Source of the DNA: Thioalkalivibrio halophilus
GTDB taxonomy: Bacteria > Pseudomonadota > Gammaproteobacteria > Ectothiorhodospirales > Ectothiorhodospiraceae
Assembly (NCBI RefSeq): GCF_001995255.1
Contig: NZ_MUZR01000008.1
Span: forward strand, 62,001-126,000
Direction: 5' to 3'
Length of the DNA stretch: 64,000 nucleotides
The notes beneath the pieces are model-generated. The model had not been told where the DNA came from. It saw only the letters and a list, made by a program, of their open reading frames with translations, and searched no databases. This document shows, piece by piece, positions 16,144-24,603 of the stretch (position 1 is its first letter; every line of letters starts with the position of its first letter). The position numbers and the translations under genes are program-made.

Positions 16144-17557
16144 CTAAAGTCCGTGGTGAGCGGCGATGGCGGCTGCCACCACCGCGGCGCGGTGACGCGG
16201 GTCGGGTGGCGGTTGAGCCCGTGCCAGGTGCGGTCGGGCGGCGATGAACCCGGTATCGAACACCCCCCGGCGAAAGTCCGGGTCATTCAGGATGGCCAGA
16301 TGGTAGGGCACGGTACTGCGTACGCCGCGCAGTTCCAGATCGTTCAGCGCACGTTCGCAGCGTGGCAGAAGGGATGCCCAGCCGCTGGCGTGAACGATCA
16401 GCTTGGCGCACATGGAGTCGAAATTCGGCGGGATCACGTAGCCATCGTACAGGGCGCTGTCGGTACGCACGCCCGGGCGGAACGAAACGGGTGATCCGGC
16501 CCATGTCGGGGAGGAAATCGTTCGCCGGGTCTTCGGCGTTGATGCGGAATTCGATCGCCATCCCCTGTGGACGGATGTCGGCCTGGGTGAAACCCGGCGG
16601 TTCACCGGCCGCCACGCGCAGCTGTGCCTGCACCAGATCGACACCGGTAATCATCTCGGTGACCGGATGTTCCACCTGAAGTCGTGTATTCATCTCCATG
16701 AAATGAAAGGATCCGTCGTGATCCAGGAGGAACTCGACCGTCCCGGCATTGCGGTAGCCCGCCGCCTCGGCGGCGCGCACCGCCAGGGCGCCGAGGTGTT
16801 CCCGCTGGTCGCTCGTCAGGGCCGGCGAGGGGGCGATCTCCAGGAGCTTCTGGTGACGCCGCTGGATGGAGCAGTCGCGCTCGTAGAGGTGGACGGCGCG
16901 CCCCTCGGTATCGGCGAGGATCTGGACCTCGATGTGGCGCGGATTGACCACCGCCTTTTCGAGGAAGATCTCGGTGTTACCGAAGGCACGGGTTGCCTCC
17001 GACCGCACGCGCTCGAACTGCTGTTCCACCGCCTCGGGGTCCTCGCACAGGCGGATCCCGCGGCCGCCACCACCGCTGGTCGCCTTGAGCATTACCGGAT
17101 AACCGATTGCGTCGGCGACCGCGCGTGCTTCGGCGGCGTCGGCGAGGTTGCCTTCGGACCCGGGCGTAACCGGGACACCGGCCGCCTGCATGGTCGCCCG
17201 CGCGGCGACCTTGTCGCCCATGCGGCGGATGACCTCGGCCGGCGGACCCACCCAGATCAGGCCGGCCTGCGTGACGGCCTCGGCAAAATCGGCGTTTTCC
17301 GACAGGAAGCCGTAGCCCGGATGCACGGCGTCGCAACCCCGCGTCCGGGCGGCTTCCACCAGTCGGGCGATATCGAGGTAACCGGACTCGGTGTCGGGGC
17401 CGAGGTCGACCGCTTCCGTCGCGCGATGGACATGCAGGGCGTGGCGGTCGGCGTCCGTATGCACGGCCACCGGCGTGACGCCCAGCTCGTGGCAGGCGCG
17501 GATGATCCGGACGGCGATCTCGCCGCGGTTGGCGATCAGGAGTTTGCGGATCAACAT
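16144..17557 (-). pseudogene. pycA: Pyruvate carboxylase subunit A (biotin carboxylase), frameshifted near codon 362
   Basis: ATP-grasp biotin carboxylase: MLIRKLLIANRGEIAVRI, ATP-binding loop KATSGGGGRGIRL, and EMNTRLQVEHPVTEMITG. The reading frame is intact from ATG 17557 to RITRFVPPG (about codon 362, near 16472), then runs into unrelated sequence and stops at 16283. The expected continuation (GVRTDSALYDGYVIPPNFDSM through FDTGFIAARP) sits in another frame and ends at 16144. The family motif is PGGPGVR; only PPG and GVR remain. Restoring it needs eight bases, and GCCCGG-type repeats at the site make a slippage deletion plausible. A sequencing error in a GC-rich spot is the other explanation. 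As read, the product lacks its last 100 or so residues and would be inactive. Confidence 0.85.
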
Positions 17558-17628
17558 CGCTCTCCGGGCGACCCTGGAAACCGCAGTATCGACACGCCCG
17601 GGGGGTGCCCGCAAGTTTCTGTTTCGGT

Positions 17629-17657
17629 TTGACGCCCCGTTCGCGCGCGCGCATAAT
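17629..17657 (+). promoter_or_regulatory. Sigma-70-type promoter for yceD-rpmF-plsX-fabH
   Basis: TTGACG (17629-17634) and CATAAT (17652-17657) are separated by exactly 17 bases. The predicted start near 17664 leaves a leader of about 22 bases before the yceD ATG. It lies in the divergent gap with pycA and is one of the best -35/-10 matches in the window. Confidence 0.75.
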
Positions 17658-17685
17658 CCGCGCCCTTGTACACGGTCCCGTTTGT

Positions 17686-18213
17686 ATGAGCCGCGTCCCC
17701 GCCTCACTTGATCCGCAGCAGCCCCGCGTCCAGCAGCGCGAGTTCGTCATGGACGCGCTCGTGCCCGGCGATCTGCCGCGTCTGCGTGCCGAGTCGCTGG
17801 AGGGTCATCCGCTGCATGTGGCGGCGCGGTTCGAGATCCGGCGGGGGGCGCTGGGCGAGCTGCGGCTCTCCGGGACCATCGAGGGCGAGCTGTGGCACGA
17901 GTGCCAGCGCTGTCTGCAGCCGATGGCCTGGCATTTCCGCCTGACGCCGGATGCGGTGCTGGTGCCGCTGGAGGGATCCATCGAGGGCCTCGATGCCGGT
18001 GACGACTTCGTCGAGCTGGATGCCGAGGGCCTGCTGCGCCCGCGCGACTGGGTGGAGGAAGAGGTCCTGCTGGCCTGGCCGCTGGTGCCGCGCCACGAGG
18101 ACTGCAACACCGGTCGGACGGACGAATTCGCCGAGGGCGAGGGACGCGAGAATCCATTTGCGGTGCTGGCCGGGCTGAAGGACGACCTCGCCGGCCGCGG
18201 GGACGACTCCTGA
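17686..18213 (+). CDS. yceD: YceD/DUF177 family protein (23S rRNA accumulation protein)
   Basis: A 175-aa small acidic protein of the DUF177 family, linked to 23S rRNA accumulation and usually encoded just before rpmF. A CxxC pair is visible in [10 protein letters not shown], and the conserved end [20 protein letters not shown] and [13 protein letters not shown] matches E. coli YceD. The ATG at 17686 lies 22 bases after the predicted transcription start. It is the first gene of yceD-rpmF-plsX-fabH. Confidence 0.92.
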   Translation: MSRVPASLDPQQPRVQQREFVMDALVPGDLPRLRAESLEGHPLHVAARFEIRRGALGELRLSGTIEGELWHECQRCLQPMAWHFRLTPDAVLVPLEGSIEGLDAGDDFVELDAEGLLRPRDWVEEEVLLAWPLVPRHEDCNTGRTDEFAEGEGRENPFAVLAGLKDDLAGRGDDS

Positions 18214-18317
18214 CCCGACCGCAGGTACCGGGGCGGGCATTCGCCGCGGTGAAACGCTATACTGCCGCCCGTTTTACGGGCTATCCGTACCAACTGGCTT
18301 CAATCTGGAGATTCATC

Positions 18318-18515
18318 ATGGCCGTTCAGCAACGCCGCAAGACCCGTTCCAAGCGCGACATGCGCCGTTCCCACGACGGGCTCAAGGGCGCGACCCTGTC
18401 CACCGATCCGACCACGGGCGAGATCCATCGCCGGCATCACGTGACGCCGGATGGTTTCTACCGCGGCCGTCAGGTCGTGCAGCAGCCGGTCGAAGTCGAC
18501 GACGACGAAGACTGA
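18318..18515 (+). CDS. rpmF: 50S ribosomal protein L32
   Basis: A 65-aa basic ribosomal protein. The N-terminus [21 protein letters not shown] and the C-terminal [20 protein letters not shown] are diagnostic for bacterial bL32. The gammaproteobacterial form lacks the zinc cysteines, as here. The ATG at 18318 is preceded by GGAG; reading further upstream adds an unconserved 23-residue extension. It is followed by a hairpin before plsX. Confidence 0.97.
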   Translation: MAVQQRRKTRSKRDMRRSHDGLKGATLSTDPTTGEIHRRHHVTPDGFYRGRQVVQQPVEVDDDED

Positions 18516-18530
18516 ATTGCAGGACATGCG

Positions 18531-18568
18531 GGGGCCATGGGGTAACGGGCCTCGTGGCCCCGTTGTTT
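18531..18568 (+). terminator. Hairpin between rpmF and plsX, possible attenuator
   Basis: GGGGCCA (18531-18537) and TGGCCCC (18555-18561) can pair across a 17-base loop, followed by GTTGTTT. The T-tract is weak, so partial termination or processing that sets the L32 to PlsX ratio is more likely than full termination. This is inferred from sequence only. Confidence 0.4.
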
Positions 18569-18608
18569 CCGGGGAGCCCCGGTTCCGGCAGCCACAACGG
18601 TACTCGGC

Positions 18609-19637
18609 ATGAGCAGCAGCTACACCATCGCCCTTGACGTGATGGGCGGCGATTACGGCGTGCCCGTGGTGCTTCCGGCGGCGCGTCAGGCCCTGAAGGG
18701 CAAGGGTGACTTCCGGCTGCAGCTGGTCGGCGATCAGGCGGTGATCGAGCCGGAGCTGGAGGACTGGAACGCTGCGGAGCGTGAGCGGGTGGAGATCGTC
18801 CATGCGTCCCAGGTAGTGGGCATGGAGGAACTGCCCGCGGTCGCCCTGCGTACCAAGCGGGACTCCTCCATGCGGGTTGCCATCGACCAGGTGCGCAAGG
18901 GCGAGGCCCAGGCCTGCGTGAGCGCCGGCAACACCGGTGGACTGATGGCCACCGCGCGTTACGTGCTCAAGACCCTGCCCGGGATCGACCGGCCGGCAAT
19001 CGCCACCGCCCTGCCGTCGATGAACGCCCATACCCACATGCTGGATCTGGGCGCCAACGTCGATGTCGAGGCCGAGCACCTGTATCAGTTCGCGGTGATG
19101 GGCTCGGTGCTGGCGAAGGCCGTGGACGGTCTGGACAGCCCGCGGGTCGGTCTGCTGAACATCGGCTCGGAGGCGATCAAGGGCAACGACCGCGTGCGCG
19201 AAGCCGGGCGCATGCTCGAGGAATCCTCACTGAACTACGTCGGTTTTGTCGAGGGCAATGATGTCTACTGCGGTGACGTCGACGTGGTGGTCTGCGACGG
19301 CTTCGTCGGCAACGTCGCGCTCAAGACCAGCGAAGGCGTGGCGAAAATGATCACCAGCAACATGAAGGCCGAGTTCCGCAGCTCGCTGTACTCGCGTCTG
19401 GCCGGGTTGATGGCCCTGCCGGTGCTGCGCCGACTGCGCCAGCGGTTCGATCACCGGCGCTATAACGGCGCCTCGCTGCTGGGGCTGCAGGGCATCGTCA
19501 TCAAGAGTCATGGGAGCGCGGATTCGCTGGCCTTCGCCAATGCCATCCGCATCGCGCGGATCGAGGCCGAGGCCAATATCGCGACCCGCATCGACAAGCA
19601 GCTGGAGCGGCTGCTGCGGCAGGAGACGCCGGAGTGA
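18609..19637 (+). CDS. plsX: Phosphate acyltransferase PlsX
   Basis: PlsX converts acyl-ACP and phosphate to acyl-phosphate, the donor for PlsY in phospholipid synthesis. The 342-aa sequence starts [19 protein letters not shown] and contains [28 protein letters not shown] and [19 protein letters not shown], all typical of PlsX. It acts as a peripheral membrane protein. The ATG has only a weak ribosome-binding site. Its TGA overlaps the fabH GTG by four bases, so the two are translationally coupled. Confidence 0.97.
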   Translation: MSSSYTIALDVMGGDYGVPVVLPAARQALKGKGDFRLQLVGDQAVIEPELEDWNAAERERVEIVHASQVVGMEELPAVALRTKRDSSMRVAIDQVRKGEAQACVSAGNTGGLMATARYVLKTLPGIDRPAIATALPSMNAHTHMLDLGANVDVEAEHLYQFAVMGSVLAKAVDGLDSPRVGLLNIGSEAIKGNDRVREAGRMLEESSLNYVGFVEGNDVYCGDVDVVVCDGFVGNVALKTSEGVAKMITSNMKAEFRSSLYSRLAGLMALPVLRRLRQRFDHRRYNGASLLGLQGIVIKSHGSADSLAFANAIRIARIEAEANIATRIDKQLERLLRQETPE

Positions 19638-20596
19638 ACCACGCCCGTATTGCCGGAACCGGGAGCTACCTCCCCGAGCGCATCCTCACCAACGAGGAAC
19701 TGGAATCCATGGTCGAGACCTCCGACGCCTGGATCCGCGAGCGCACGGGGATCCGCGAGCGGCACATCGCCGCGGAAGAGGAGCTGACCTCGGATCTGGC
19801 GCTGCAGGCGTCGCAGCGTGCTCTGGATGCAGCCGGCCTGAAGGCCTCCGACCTGGACCTGATCCTGGTGGCGACCACGACGCCCGACCAGATCTTCCCC
19901 AGCACCGCCTGTATCCTGCAGGCCAAGCTGGGCATCGGTGGCTGCCCGGCGTTCGATATCCAGGCGGTGTGCAGCGGCTTCGTGTACGCCCTGGCGACCG
20001 CCGACCGTTTCATGCGCAATGGTGGGCCACGGCACGTGCTGGTGGTGGGGGCCGAGACGCTGTCGCGCATCACCGATTACACCGACCGCTCGAACTGCAT
20101 CCTGTGGGGCGACGGGGCCGGCGCGGTGGTGCTCTCGCGGTCCACTGATCCCGGCATCATCTCCACCCACCTGCATGCCGACGGCCAGCACCGGTCCCTG
20201 CTGGAAGTCCCGGGGGGCATCTCGCAGCCCGGTGACAACCCCGATCTGGACTTCATCCGCATGGAGGGTCGGGCGGTGTTCCGCGTGGCGGTCAATACTC
20301 TGGACCAGATCGTCGACGAAACCCTGGAGCACAACGGGATCGACAAGTCGGAACTGGACTGGCTGGTCCCGCATCAGGCCAACATCCGCATCATCCAGGC
20401 CACCGCGAAGAAGCTGAACATGTCCATGGATGATGTGGTGGTGACCGTGGATCGCCACGGCAACACCTCCGCGGCCTCGGTGCCGCTGGCGCTGGACACG
20501 GCGGTACGCGACGGACGCATCAAGCGCGGGGACCTGATCCTGACCGAGGCCTTCGGCGGCGGCTTCACCTGGGGCTCGGCCCTGATCCGCATGTAG
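19634..20596 (+). CDS. fabH: 3-oxoacyl-ACP synthase III (FabH)
   Basis: FabH condenses acetyl-CoA with malonyl-ACP to start fatty-acid synthesis. It is 320 aa. The catalytic Cys113 is in [12 protein letters not shown], the His in [11 protein letters not shown], and the Asn in [14 protein letters not shown]; all three are present. The N-terminus [13 protein letters not shown] matches the family. The start is GTG, overlapping plsX by GTGA. In most relatives fabD, fabG and acpP follow directly. Here a CYTH gene follows instead and those three lie 41 kb downstream. Confidence 0.96.
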   Translation: MNHARIAGTGSYLPERILTNEELESMVETSDAWIRERTGIRERHIAAEEELTSDLALQASQRALDAAGLKASDLDLILVATTTPDQIFPSTACILQAKLGIGGCPAFDIQAVCSGFVYALATADRFMRNGGPRHVLVVGAETLSRITDYTDRSNCILWGDGAGAVVLSRSTDPGIISTHLHADGQHRSLLEVPGGISQPGDNPDLDFIRMEGRAVFRVAVNTLDQIVDETLEHNGIDKSELDWLVPHQANIRIIQATAKKLNMSMDDVVVTVDRHGNTSAASVPLALDTAVRDGRIKRGDLILTEAFGGGFTWGSALIRM

Positions 20597-20609
20597 GGGA
20601 AACACCGAC

Positions 20610-21086
20610 ATGGGACGCGAAATCGAACGCAAGTTCCTGCTGGCAGGGGACGGCTGGCGCGAGCAGGCGCACCGGTCCTGTTACATGCGCCAGGGCTACC
20701 TGTGCGGCAACGAGCGGGCCTCCATCCGGGTGCGGGTGGAGTCGGGGGCCGCCAACCTCAACATCAAGAGCGCGACCCTGGGCGTGGAGCGCGACGAATA
20801 CCAGTACCCGGTTCCGGAAGCTGAAGCACACGCAATGCTGGATACCCTTGCCGGAGCGCAGGTGGAGAAGACCCGGCACTGGGTCGATCACCACGGCTGG
20901 GTGTTCGAGGTGGACGAATTCCACGGGGCGAATGCGGGGCTGATCGTCGCCGAGCTGGAACTCGACGATGCGGACGCCGAATTTCCGCGTCCGGAATGGC
21001 TCGGCGACGAGGTCTCGCACGATCCGCGCTATTACAATACCGAACTGGCGCGCCACCCCTACAGCGAGTGGGAGCGGGGTGAGTGA
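20610..21086 (+). CDS. CYTH-domain protein (inorganic triphosphatase-like)
   Basis: A 158-aa single CYTH domain. The signature ExExK is in MGREIERKFLL. Further charged strands line the tunnel: RASIRVRVESG, LNIKSATLGVERDEYQYPV, VFEVDEFHGANAGLIVAELEL. Stand-alone bacterial members hydrolyse inorganic triphosphate or related triphosphates using Mg2+. Lacking the CHAD domain of YgiF, it resembles the short NeuTTM/CthTTM type. It overlaps the downstream glycosylase gene by eight bases. Confidence 0.88.
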   Translation: MGREIERKFLLAGDGWREQAHRSCYMRQGYLCGNERASIRVRVESGAANLNIKSATLGVERDEYQYPVPEAEAHAMLDTLAGAQVEKTRHWVDHHGWVFEVDEFHGANAGLIVAELELDDADAEFPRPEWLGDEVSHDPRYYNTELARHPYSEWERGE

Positions 21087-21744
21087 CCCGGCGGAGGGGA
21101 CGCCGCCTCCGGAACCGTCCGGAGGGTTTGCCCCCGACTGTCGGCGCTGTTCCCGCCTGGTGCAGTTCCTCGACGAGGTACGTGCGGAGCACCCCCGCTA
21201 CCATGCGGCTCCGGTGCCGTCGTTCGGACCGGTCGATGCACGGCTGCTGATCGTTGGTCTCGCCCCCGGAATGCACGGGGCCAACGCGACGGGGCGGCCG
21301 TTCACCGGCGATTATGCCGGCATCCTGCTGTACGCCACCCTGCACGAATACGGATTCGCCAGCGCGCCCGAGAGCGAACGGGCGGATGATGGTCTGGCGC
21401 TGCACGACTGCCGTATCACCAATGCGGTGAAGTGTCTGCCGCCGCAGAACCGGCCGACCACCGCCGAGATCCGCGAATGCAACGGCTACCTTGCGGCGGA
21501 GATCGCCGGGGTCCGTCCGCGCGTGATCCTGGCGCTGGGCAAGGTCGCCCACGACGCGGCCCTGCGCACGCGCGGGCTGGCACTCGCCCGACACCCGTTT
21601 GCCCACGCCGCGGAGCACCGGCTGGATGACGACACCGTGCTGGTGGACTCCTATCACTGCTCGCGCTACAACACCCAGACCGGGCGCCTGACCCCGGCGA
21701 TGTTCCGGAGGCTGTTCGCCCGCATCCGTGAACAGGTATCCTGA
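21079..21744 (+). CDS. Family-5-like (UdgB) uracil-DNA glycosylase with iron-sulfur cluster
   Basis: A 221-aa DNA repair glycosylase. The motif A region is GLAPGMHGANATGRPFTGDYAG, where family 5 replaces the usual catalytic Asp/Asn position with nonpolar residues. The motif B region is DSYHCSRYNTQTGRLTPAMF. Four cysteines suited to a 4Fe-4S cluster are visible: CRRC near the N-terminus (21 and 24), one in AVKCLPPQNRPT and one in IRECNGYL. It removes uracil, and in relatives hypoxanthine, from DNA. The GTG start at 21079 has GGGAG upstream and overlaps the CYTH gene. It lies next to uvrC, so two repair genes are adjacent. Confidence 0.86.
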   Translation: MSDPAEGTPPPEPSGGFAPDCRRCSRLVQFLDEVRAEHPRYHAAPVPSFGPVDARLLIVGLAPGMHGANATGRPFTGDYAGILLYATLHEYGFASAPESERADDGLALHDCRITNAVKCLPPQNRPTTAEIRECNGYLAAEIAGVRPRVILALGKVAHDAALRTRGLALARHPFAHAAEHRLDDDTVLVDSYHCSRYNTQTGRLTPAMFRRLFARIREQVS

Positions 21745-21751
21745 AAGCGCC

Positions 21752-23578
21752 ATGAGCGCGCCAGAGACCGGATTCGACCCCGAACCCTTCCTCGAGAACC
21801 TGACCCGTTCGCCCGGCGTGTACCAGATGCTGGACGTGGACGGGAAGGTGCTCTATGTGGGCAAGGCCCGCAACCTCCGCAGCCGCGTCACCAGCTATTT
21901 CCGCGGCGGGGATGACCGCGGTCCGCGCATCCGTTCGATGGTGCGGCAGATCGCGGACATCCGCATCGCGGTCACGCACACCGAATCCGAGGCGCTGCTG
22001 CTGGAGGCCAATCTCATCAAGCAGCACCGGCCGCGCTACAACGTGCTGCTGCGCGATGACAAGAGCTACCCCTATATCTTTGTTTCCGAACACGAATATC
22101 CGCGTCTGGGGTTTCATCGCGGGGCGAAGAAAAAGGGGGTCCGCTATTTCGGGCCCTATCCGTCGGCCGGGGCGGTGCGCGAAAGCCTTGCACTGCTGCA
22201 GAAGCTGTTTCAGGTGCGCCAGTGCGAGGACAGCGTGTTCGCGCATCGCAGTCGGCCGTGTCTGCAGTACCAGATCGGTCGCTGTACCGCCCCCTGCGTG
22301 GACTATATTTCACCGGAGGAGTACGCCCGCGACGTCGAGGCCAGCGTGCGTTTCCTGGAGGGTGACAGCGAGGCGGTGATCGGTGATCTGATGGAACGCA
22401 TGGAGTCCGCCTCGGCCGCACTCGAGTTCGAGAAGGCGGCGCGCCTGCGCGATCAGATCGGCCGGCTGCGCGAGATCTCGCAGCAGCAGTTTGTAGCCGG
22501 CGGCGAGGGCAATGCCGATGTGATCGCCCTGGCGCAGTCGGGCGGGAGTTTTGCGGTGGAGGTGTTCTTCGTTCGCAATGGCCAGAATCTGGGCAACAGT
22601 GAACTGTTCCCGGACGTCCCCGAGGCGGCGGGCCACGACGAGATCATGGCTGCGGTCCTCGCCCAGTACTACGCCGAACGTGAGCCACCGCCGCAGGTGC
22701 TGCTGTCGCACGCGCCGGAAGGGGCCGAGGCCCTGGAGACCCTGCTGGGCGAACGCCGCGGGGCACGCGTGCGGCTGGCTTGGTCGCTACGAGGCGGACG
22801 CGCCCGCTGGGTCGACATGGCGCAGCGCAACGCCGAGCAGGCCCTGAAGACCCGGCTGGCCAGTCAGGCCGGGCAGACCGCACGCCTGGATGCGCTCACC
22901 GCGGAGCTGGAACTTGAGGCACCGCCGCAGCGCATGGAATGTTTCGACATCTCGCACACCCGCGGCGAGGGCACCGTGGCGTCCTGCGTGGTGTTCGGGC
23001 CGGAGGGGCCGATCAAATCCGATTACCGGCGCTTCAACATCGAAGGGATCGAGCCGGGCGATGACTATGCCGCGATGCACCAGGCGCTGAGCCGTCGCTT
23101 CGCGCGGCTGAAAAAGGGCGAGGGCCGGGAACCGGACATCCTGTTCATCGACGGCGGCAAGGGACAGGTGACCCAGGCGCTGAACGTGCTGGCCGATCTG
23201 GGGCTGGATCACATCCGGGTGGTCGGGGTGGCCAAGGGCGAAGAGCGCCGGCCCGGCATGGAAACCCTGGTGTTGAGCGGGGTGGAGGCGCCTTCTATAC
23301 TGCCGCCCCATTCGAGTGCACTGCACCTGATTCAGCAGATCCGTGACGAGGCCCATCGTTTCGCGATCAGCGGTCATCGGGCGCGGCGGGCGAAGGCGCG
23401 CAAGGAGTCCACCCTGGAGTCGGTCCGCGGGCTGGGGCCCAAGCGTCGCACTGCATTGCTCAAGCACTTTGGCGGGCTGCGCGGGGTCTCCCGCGCGGGG
23501 GTCGACGAGCTGGCCAAGGTGCCCGGCATCAATCGTCGCCTGGCGCAGGCGATCTACGACCAGTTCCACGAGGCCTGA
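21752..23578 (+). CDS. uvrC: Excinuclease ABC subunit UvrC
   Basis: The 608-aa nucleotide-excision nuclease that cuts 3' then 5' of lesions bound by UvrB. The GIY-YIG domain is at the N-terminus (SPGVYQMLDVDGKVLYVGKARNLRSRV). The UVR domain is at about 200-235, the RNase H-like 5' nuclease has CFDISHTRGEGTVASCVVF and FIDGGKGQV, and tandem helix-hairpin-helix motifs close the protein (LGPKRRTALLKHFGG and VPGINRRLAQAIY). All parts are intact. The ATG at 21752 was preferred to an upstream GTG. The pgsA gene follows after six bases, the usual gammaproteobacterial order. Confidence 0.97.
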   Translation: MSAPETGFDPEPFLENLTRSPGVYQMLDVDGKVLYVGKARNLRSRVTSYFRGGDDRGPRIRSMVRQIADIRIAVTHTESEALLLEANLIKQHRPRYNVLLRDDKSYPYIFVSEHEYPRLGFHRGAKKKGVRYFGPYPSAGAVRESLALLQKLFQVRQCEDSVFAHRSRPCLQYQIGRCTAPCVDYISPEEYARDVEASVRFLEGDSEAVIGDLMERMESASAALEFEKAARLRDQIGRLREISQQQFVAGGEGNADVIALAQSGGSFAVEVFFVRNGQNLGNSELFPDVPEAAGHDEIMAAVLAQYYAEREPPPQVLLSHAPEGAEALETLLGERRGARVRLAWSLRGGRARWVDMAQRNAEQALKTRLASQAGQTARLDALTAELELEAPPQRMECFDISHTRGEGTVASCVVFGPEGPIKSDYRRFNIEGIEPGDDYAAMHQALSRRFARLKKGEGREPDILFIDGGKGQVTQALNVLADLGLDHIRVVGVAKGEERRPGMETLVLSGVEAPSILPPHSSALHLIQQIRDEAHRFAISGHRARRAKARKESTLESVRGLGPKRRTALLKHFGGLRGVSRAGVDELAKVPGINRRLAQAIYDQFHEA

Positions 23579-23584
23579 TCCGAC

Positions 23585-24136
23585 ATGTTTCCACGACTCC
23601 CCACCTGGCTGACCTGGTCGCGCATCGTGATGATCCCGCTGATGATCGGGGCCTTCTATGCGTTGCCGATGCCGGTGGCGGGGATCGTGGCGGCCATCAT
23701 CTTTGCGCTGGCCGCGGTGACCGACTGGCTGGACGGTTATCTGGCCCGGCGCTGGTCGGTGACCAGCCGCTTCGGTGCCTTTCTCGACCCGGTGGCGGAC
23801 AAGCTGATCGTCGCCGCCGCGCTGGTGCTGGTGGTGGACCACAACCCCGGCCTGGGGCTGGCGCTGGCCGCGATCGTGATCATCGGCCGCGAGATCGCGA
23901 TCTCGGCGCTGCGTGAATGGATGGCCGAGGTCGGAACGAGCGCGAAGGTGGCCGTGTCCTGGATCGGCAAGTTCAAGACCAGCGCCCAGATGGTGGCCAT
24001 CTTCCTGCTGCTGTGGGCCGAGCCGGTGGCGGGGTTGTCGCTGTTCCTGATCGGGGAATGGCTGCTGTACCTGGCGGCGGTGCTGACGCTGGTGTCCATG
24101 GTGCAGTACATGCTGGCCGCGGCCCGGGACGCCTGA
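23585..24136 (+). CDS. pgsA: CDP-diacylglycerol-glycerol-3-phosphate 3-phosphatidyltransferase
   Basis: PgsA makes phosphatidylglycerophosphate, the committed step to phosphatidylglycerol and cardiolipin. It is 183 aa with about five membrane helices. The CDP-alcohol phosphotransferase motif D-x2-DG-x2-AR-x8-G-x3-D-x3-D is complete in DWLDGYLARRWSVTSRFGAF plus LDPVAD. It follows uvrC by six bases and precedes tRNA-Gly and tRNA-Cys, as in E. coli. Confidence 0.96.
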   Translation: MFPRLPTWLTWSRIVMIPLMIGAFYALPMPVAGIVAAIIFALAAVTDWLDGYLARRWSVTSRFGAFLDPVADKLIVAAALVLVVDHNPGLGLALAAIVIIGREIAISALREWMAEVGTSAKVAVSWIGKFKTSAQMVAIFLLLWAEPVAGLSLFLIGEWLLYLAAVLTLVSMVQYMLAAARDA

Positions 24137-24157
24137 ACGAATTTTTTGTATCCGGTG

Positions 24158-24185
24158 TTGACGACGCCGGCGCTGTCTGTAGAAT
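24158..24185 (+). promoter_or_regulatory. Promoter of tRNA-Gly
   Basis: TTGACG (24158-24163) and TAGAAT (24180-24185) are 16 bases apart. The predicted start is about 24192, ten bases before the mature tRNA 5' end. The -35 hexamer is identical to that of the yceD promoter. Confidence 0.7.
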
Positions 24186-24201
24186 ACGCATCTGTCGACG
24201 G

Positions 24202-24277
24202 GCGGGAATAGCTCAGCTGGTAGAGCACAACCTTGCCAAGGTTGGGGTCGCGAGTTCGAATCTCGTTTCCCGCTCCA
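24202..24277 (+). tRNA. tRNA-Gly (anticodon GCC)
   Basis: A 76-nt cloverleaf with acceptor GCGGGAA pairing TTCCCGC, encoded CCA, T-loop GTTCGAATC and anticodon loop TTGCCAA. It closely matches E. coli tRNA-Gly(GCC) and lies after pgsA in the conserved pgsA-glyW-cysT arrangement. Confidence 0.97.
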
Positions 24278-24290
24278 AACGATTTCCCGA

Positions 24291-24319
24291 AGCCCCGGCA
24301 CCGCCGGGGCTTTCTGTTT
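24291..24319 (+). terminator. Intrinsic terminator after tRNA-Gly
   Basis: AGCCCCGGC-ACC-GCCGGGGCT forms a nine-pair perfect stem followed by TTCTGTTT. It separates tRNA-Gly from tRNA-Cys, so the two are probably not one full-length transcript. Confidence 0.8.
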
Positions 24320-24355
24320 CGGCGGCATCCATGACCGTCGAACAAGCCTTGCCCC

Positions 24356-24429
24356 GGCTGGGTGGCAGAGTGGTGATGCAGCGGACTGCAAATCCGCGTA
24401 CCTCGGTTCGATTCCGGGCCCAGCCTCCA
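24356..24429 (+). tRNA. tRNA-Cys (anticodon GCA)
   Basis: A 74-nt cloverleaf with acceptor GGCTGGG pairing CCCAGCC, discriminator U, encoded CCA, and anticodon loop CTGCAAA. T-loop GTTCGATTC is present. It is the second tRNA of the pgsA-linked block. Confidence 0.96.
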
Positions 24430-24440
24430 TCTTCGATTGC

Positions 24441-24477
24441 AGGCCCGCCGGCTTTATGCCGGCGGGCCTTTTCGTTT
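24441..24477 (+). terminator. Intrinsic terminator after tRNA-Cys
   Basis: AGGCCCGCCGGC-TTTAT-GCCGGCGGGCCT is a 12-pair GC-rich stem followed by TTTTCGTTT. It is a strong rho-independent terminator and ends the tRNA transcript ahead of the chemoreceptor gene. The remaining bases to 24603 hold no recognisable gene. Confidence 0.87.
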
Positions 24478-24603
24478 GCGGGGTGCCTGCCGGGTCTTCG
24501 CAGCTCCCTTCGGCCATTCAAGGTTGGGGCCGAACGGCCGAAAAACCGGATGGAGGCGCCGGTGAGTCCGGGCGCCCGCAATCCATGACCTCGGGGTAAC
24601 CGC

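Noticed and set aside
16144-16644. Independent small gene downstream of the pycA frame break
   Set aside because: Its first 57 or so residues are an out-of-frame reading of pycA, and the remainder is the missing pycA C-terminus. It is part of the same broken gene.
22787-24517. Long minus-strand frame across the end of uvrC, pgsA and two tRNAs
   Set aside because: It runs through tRNA genes and antisense to two certain proteins. No domain is recognisable.
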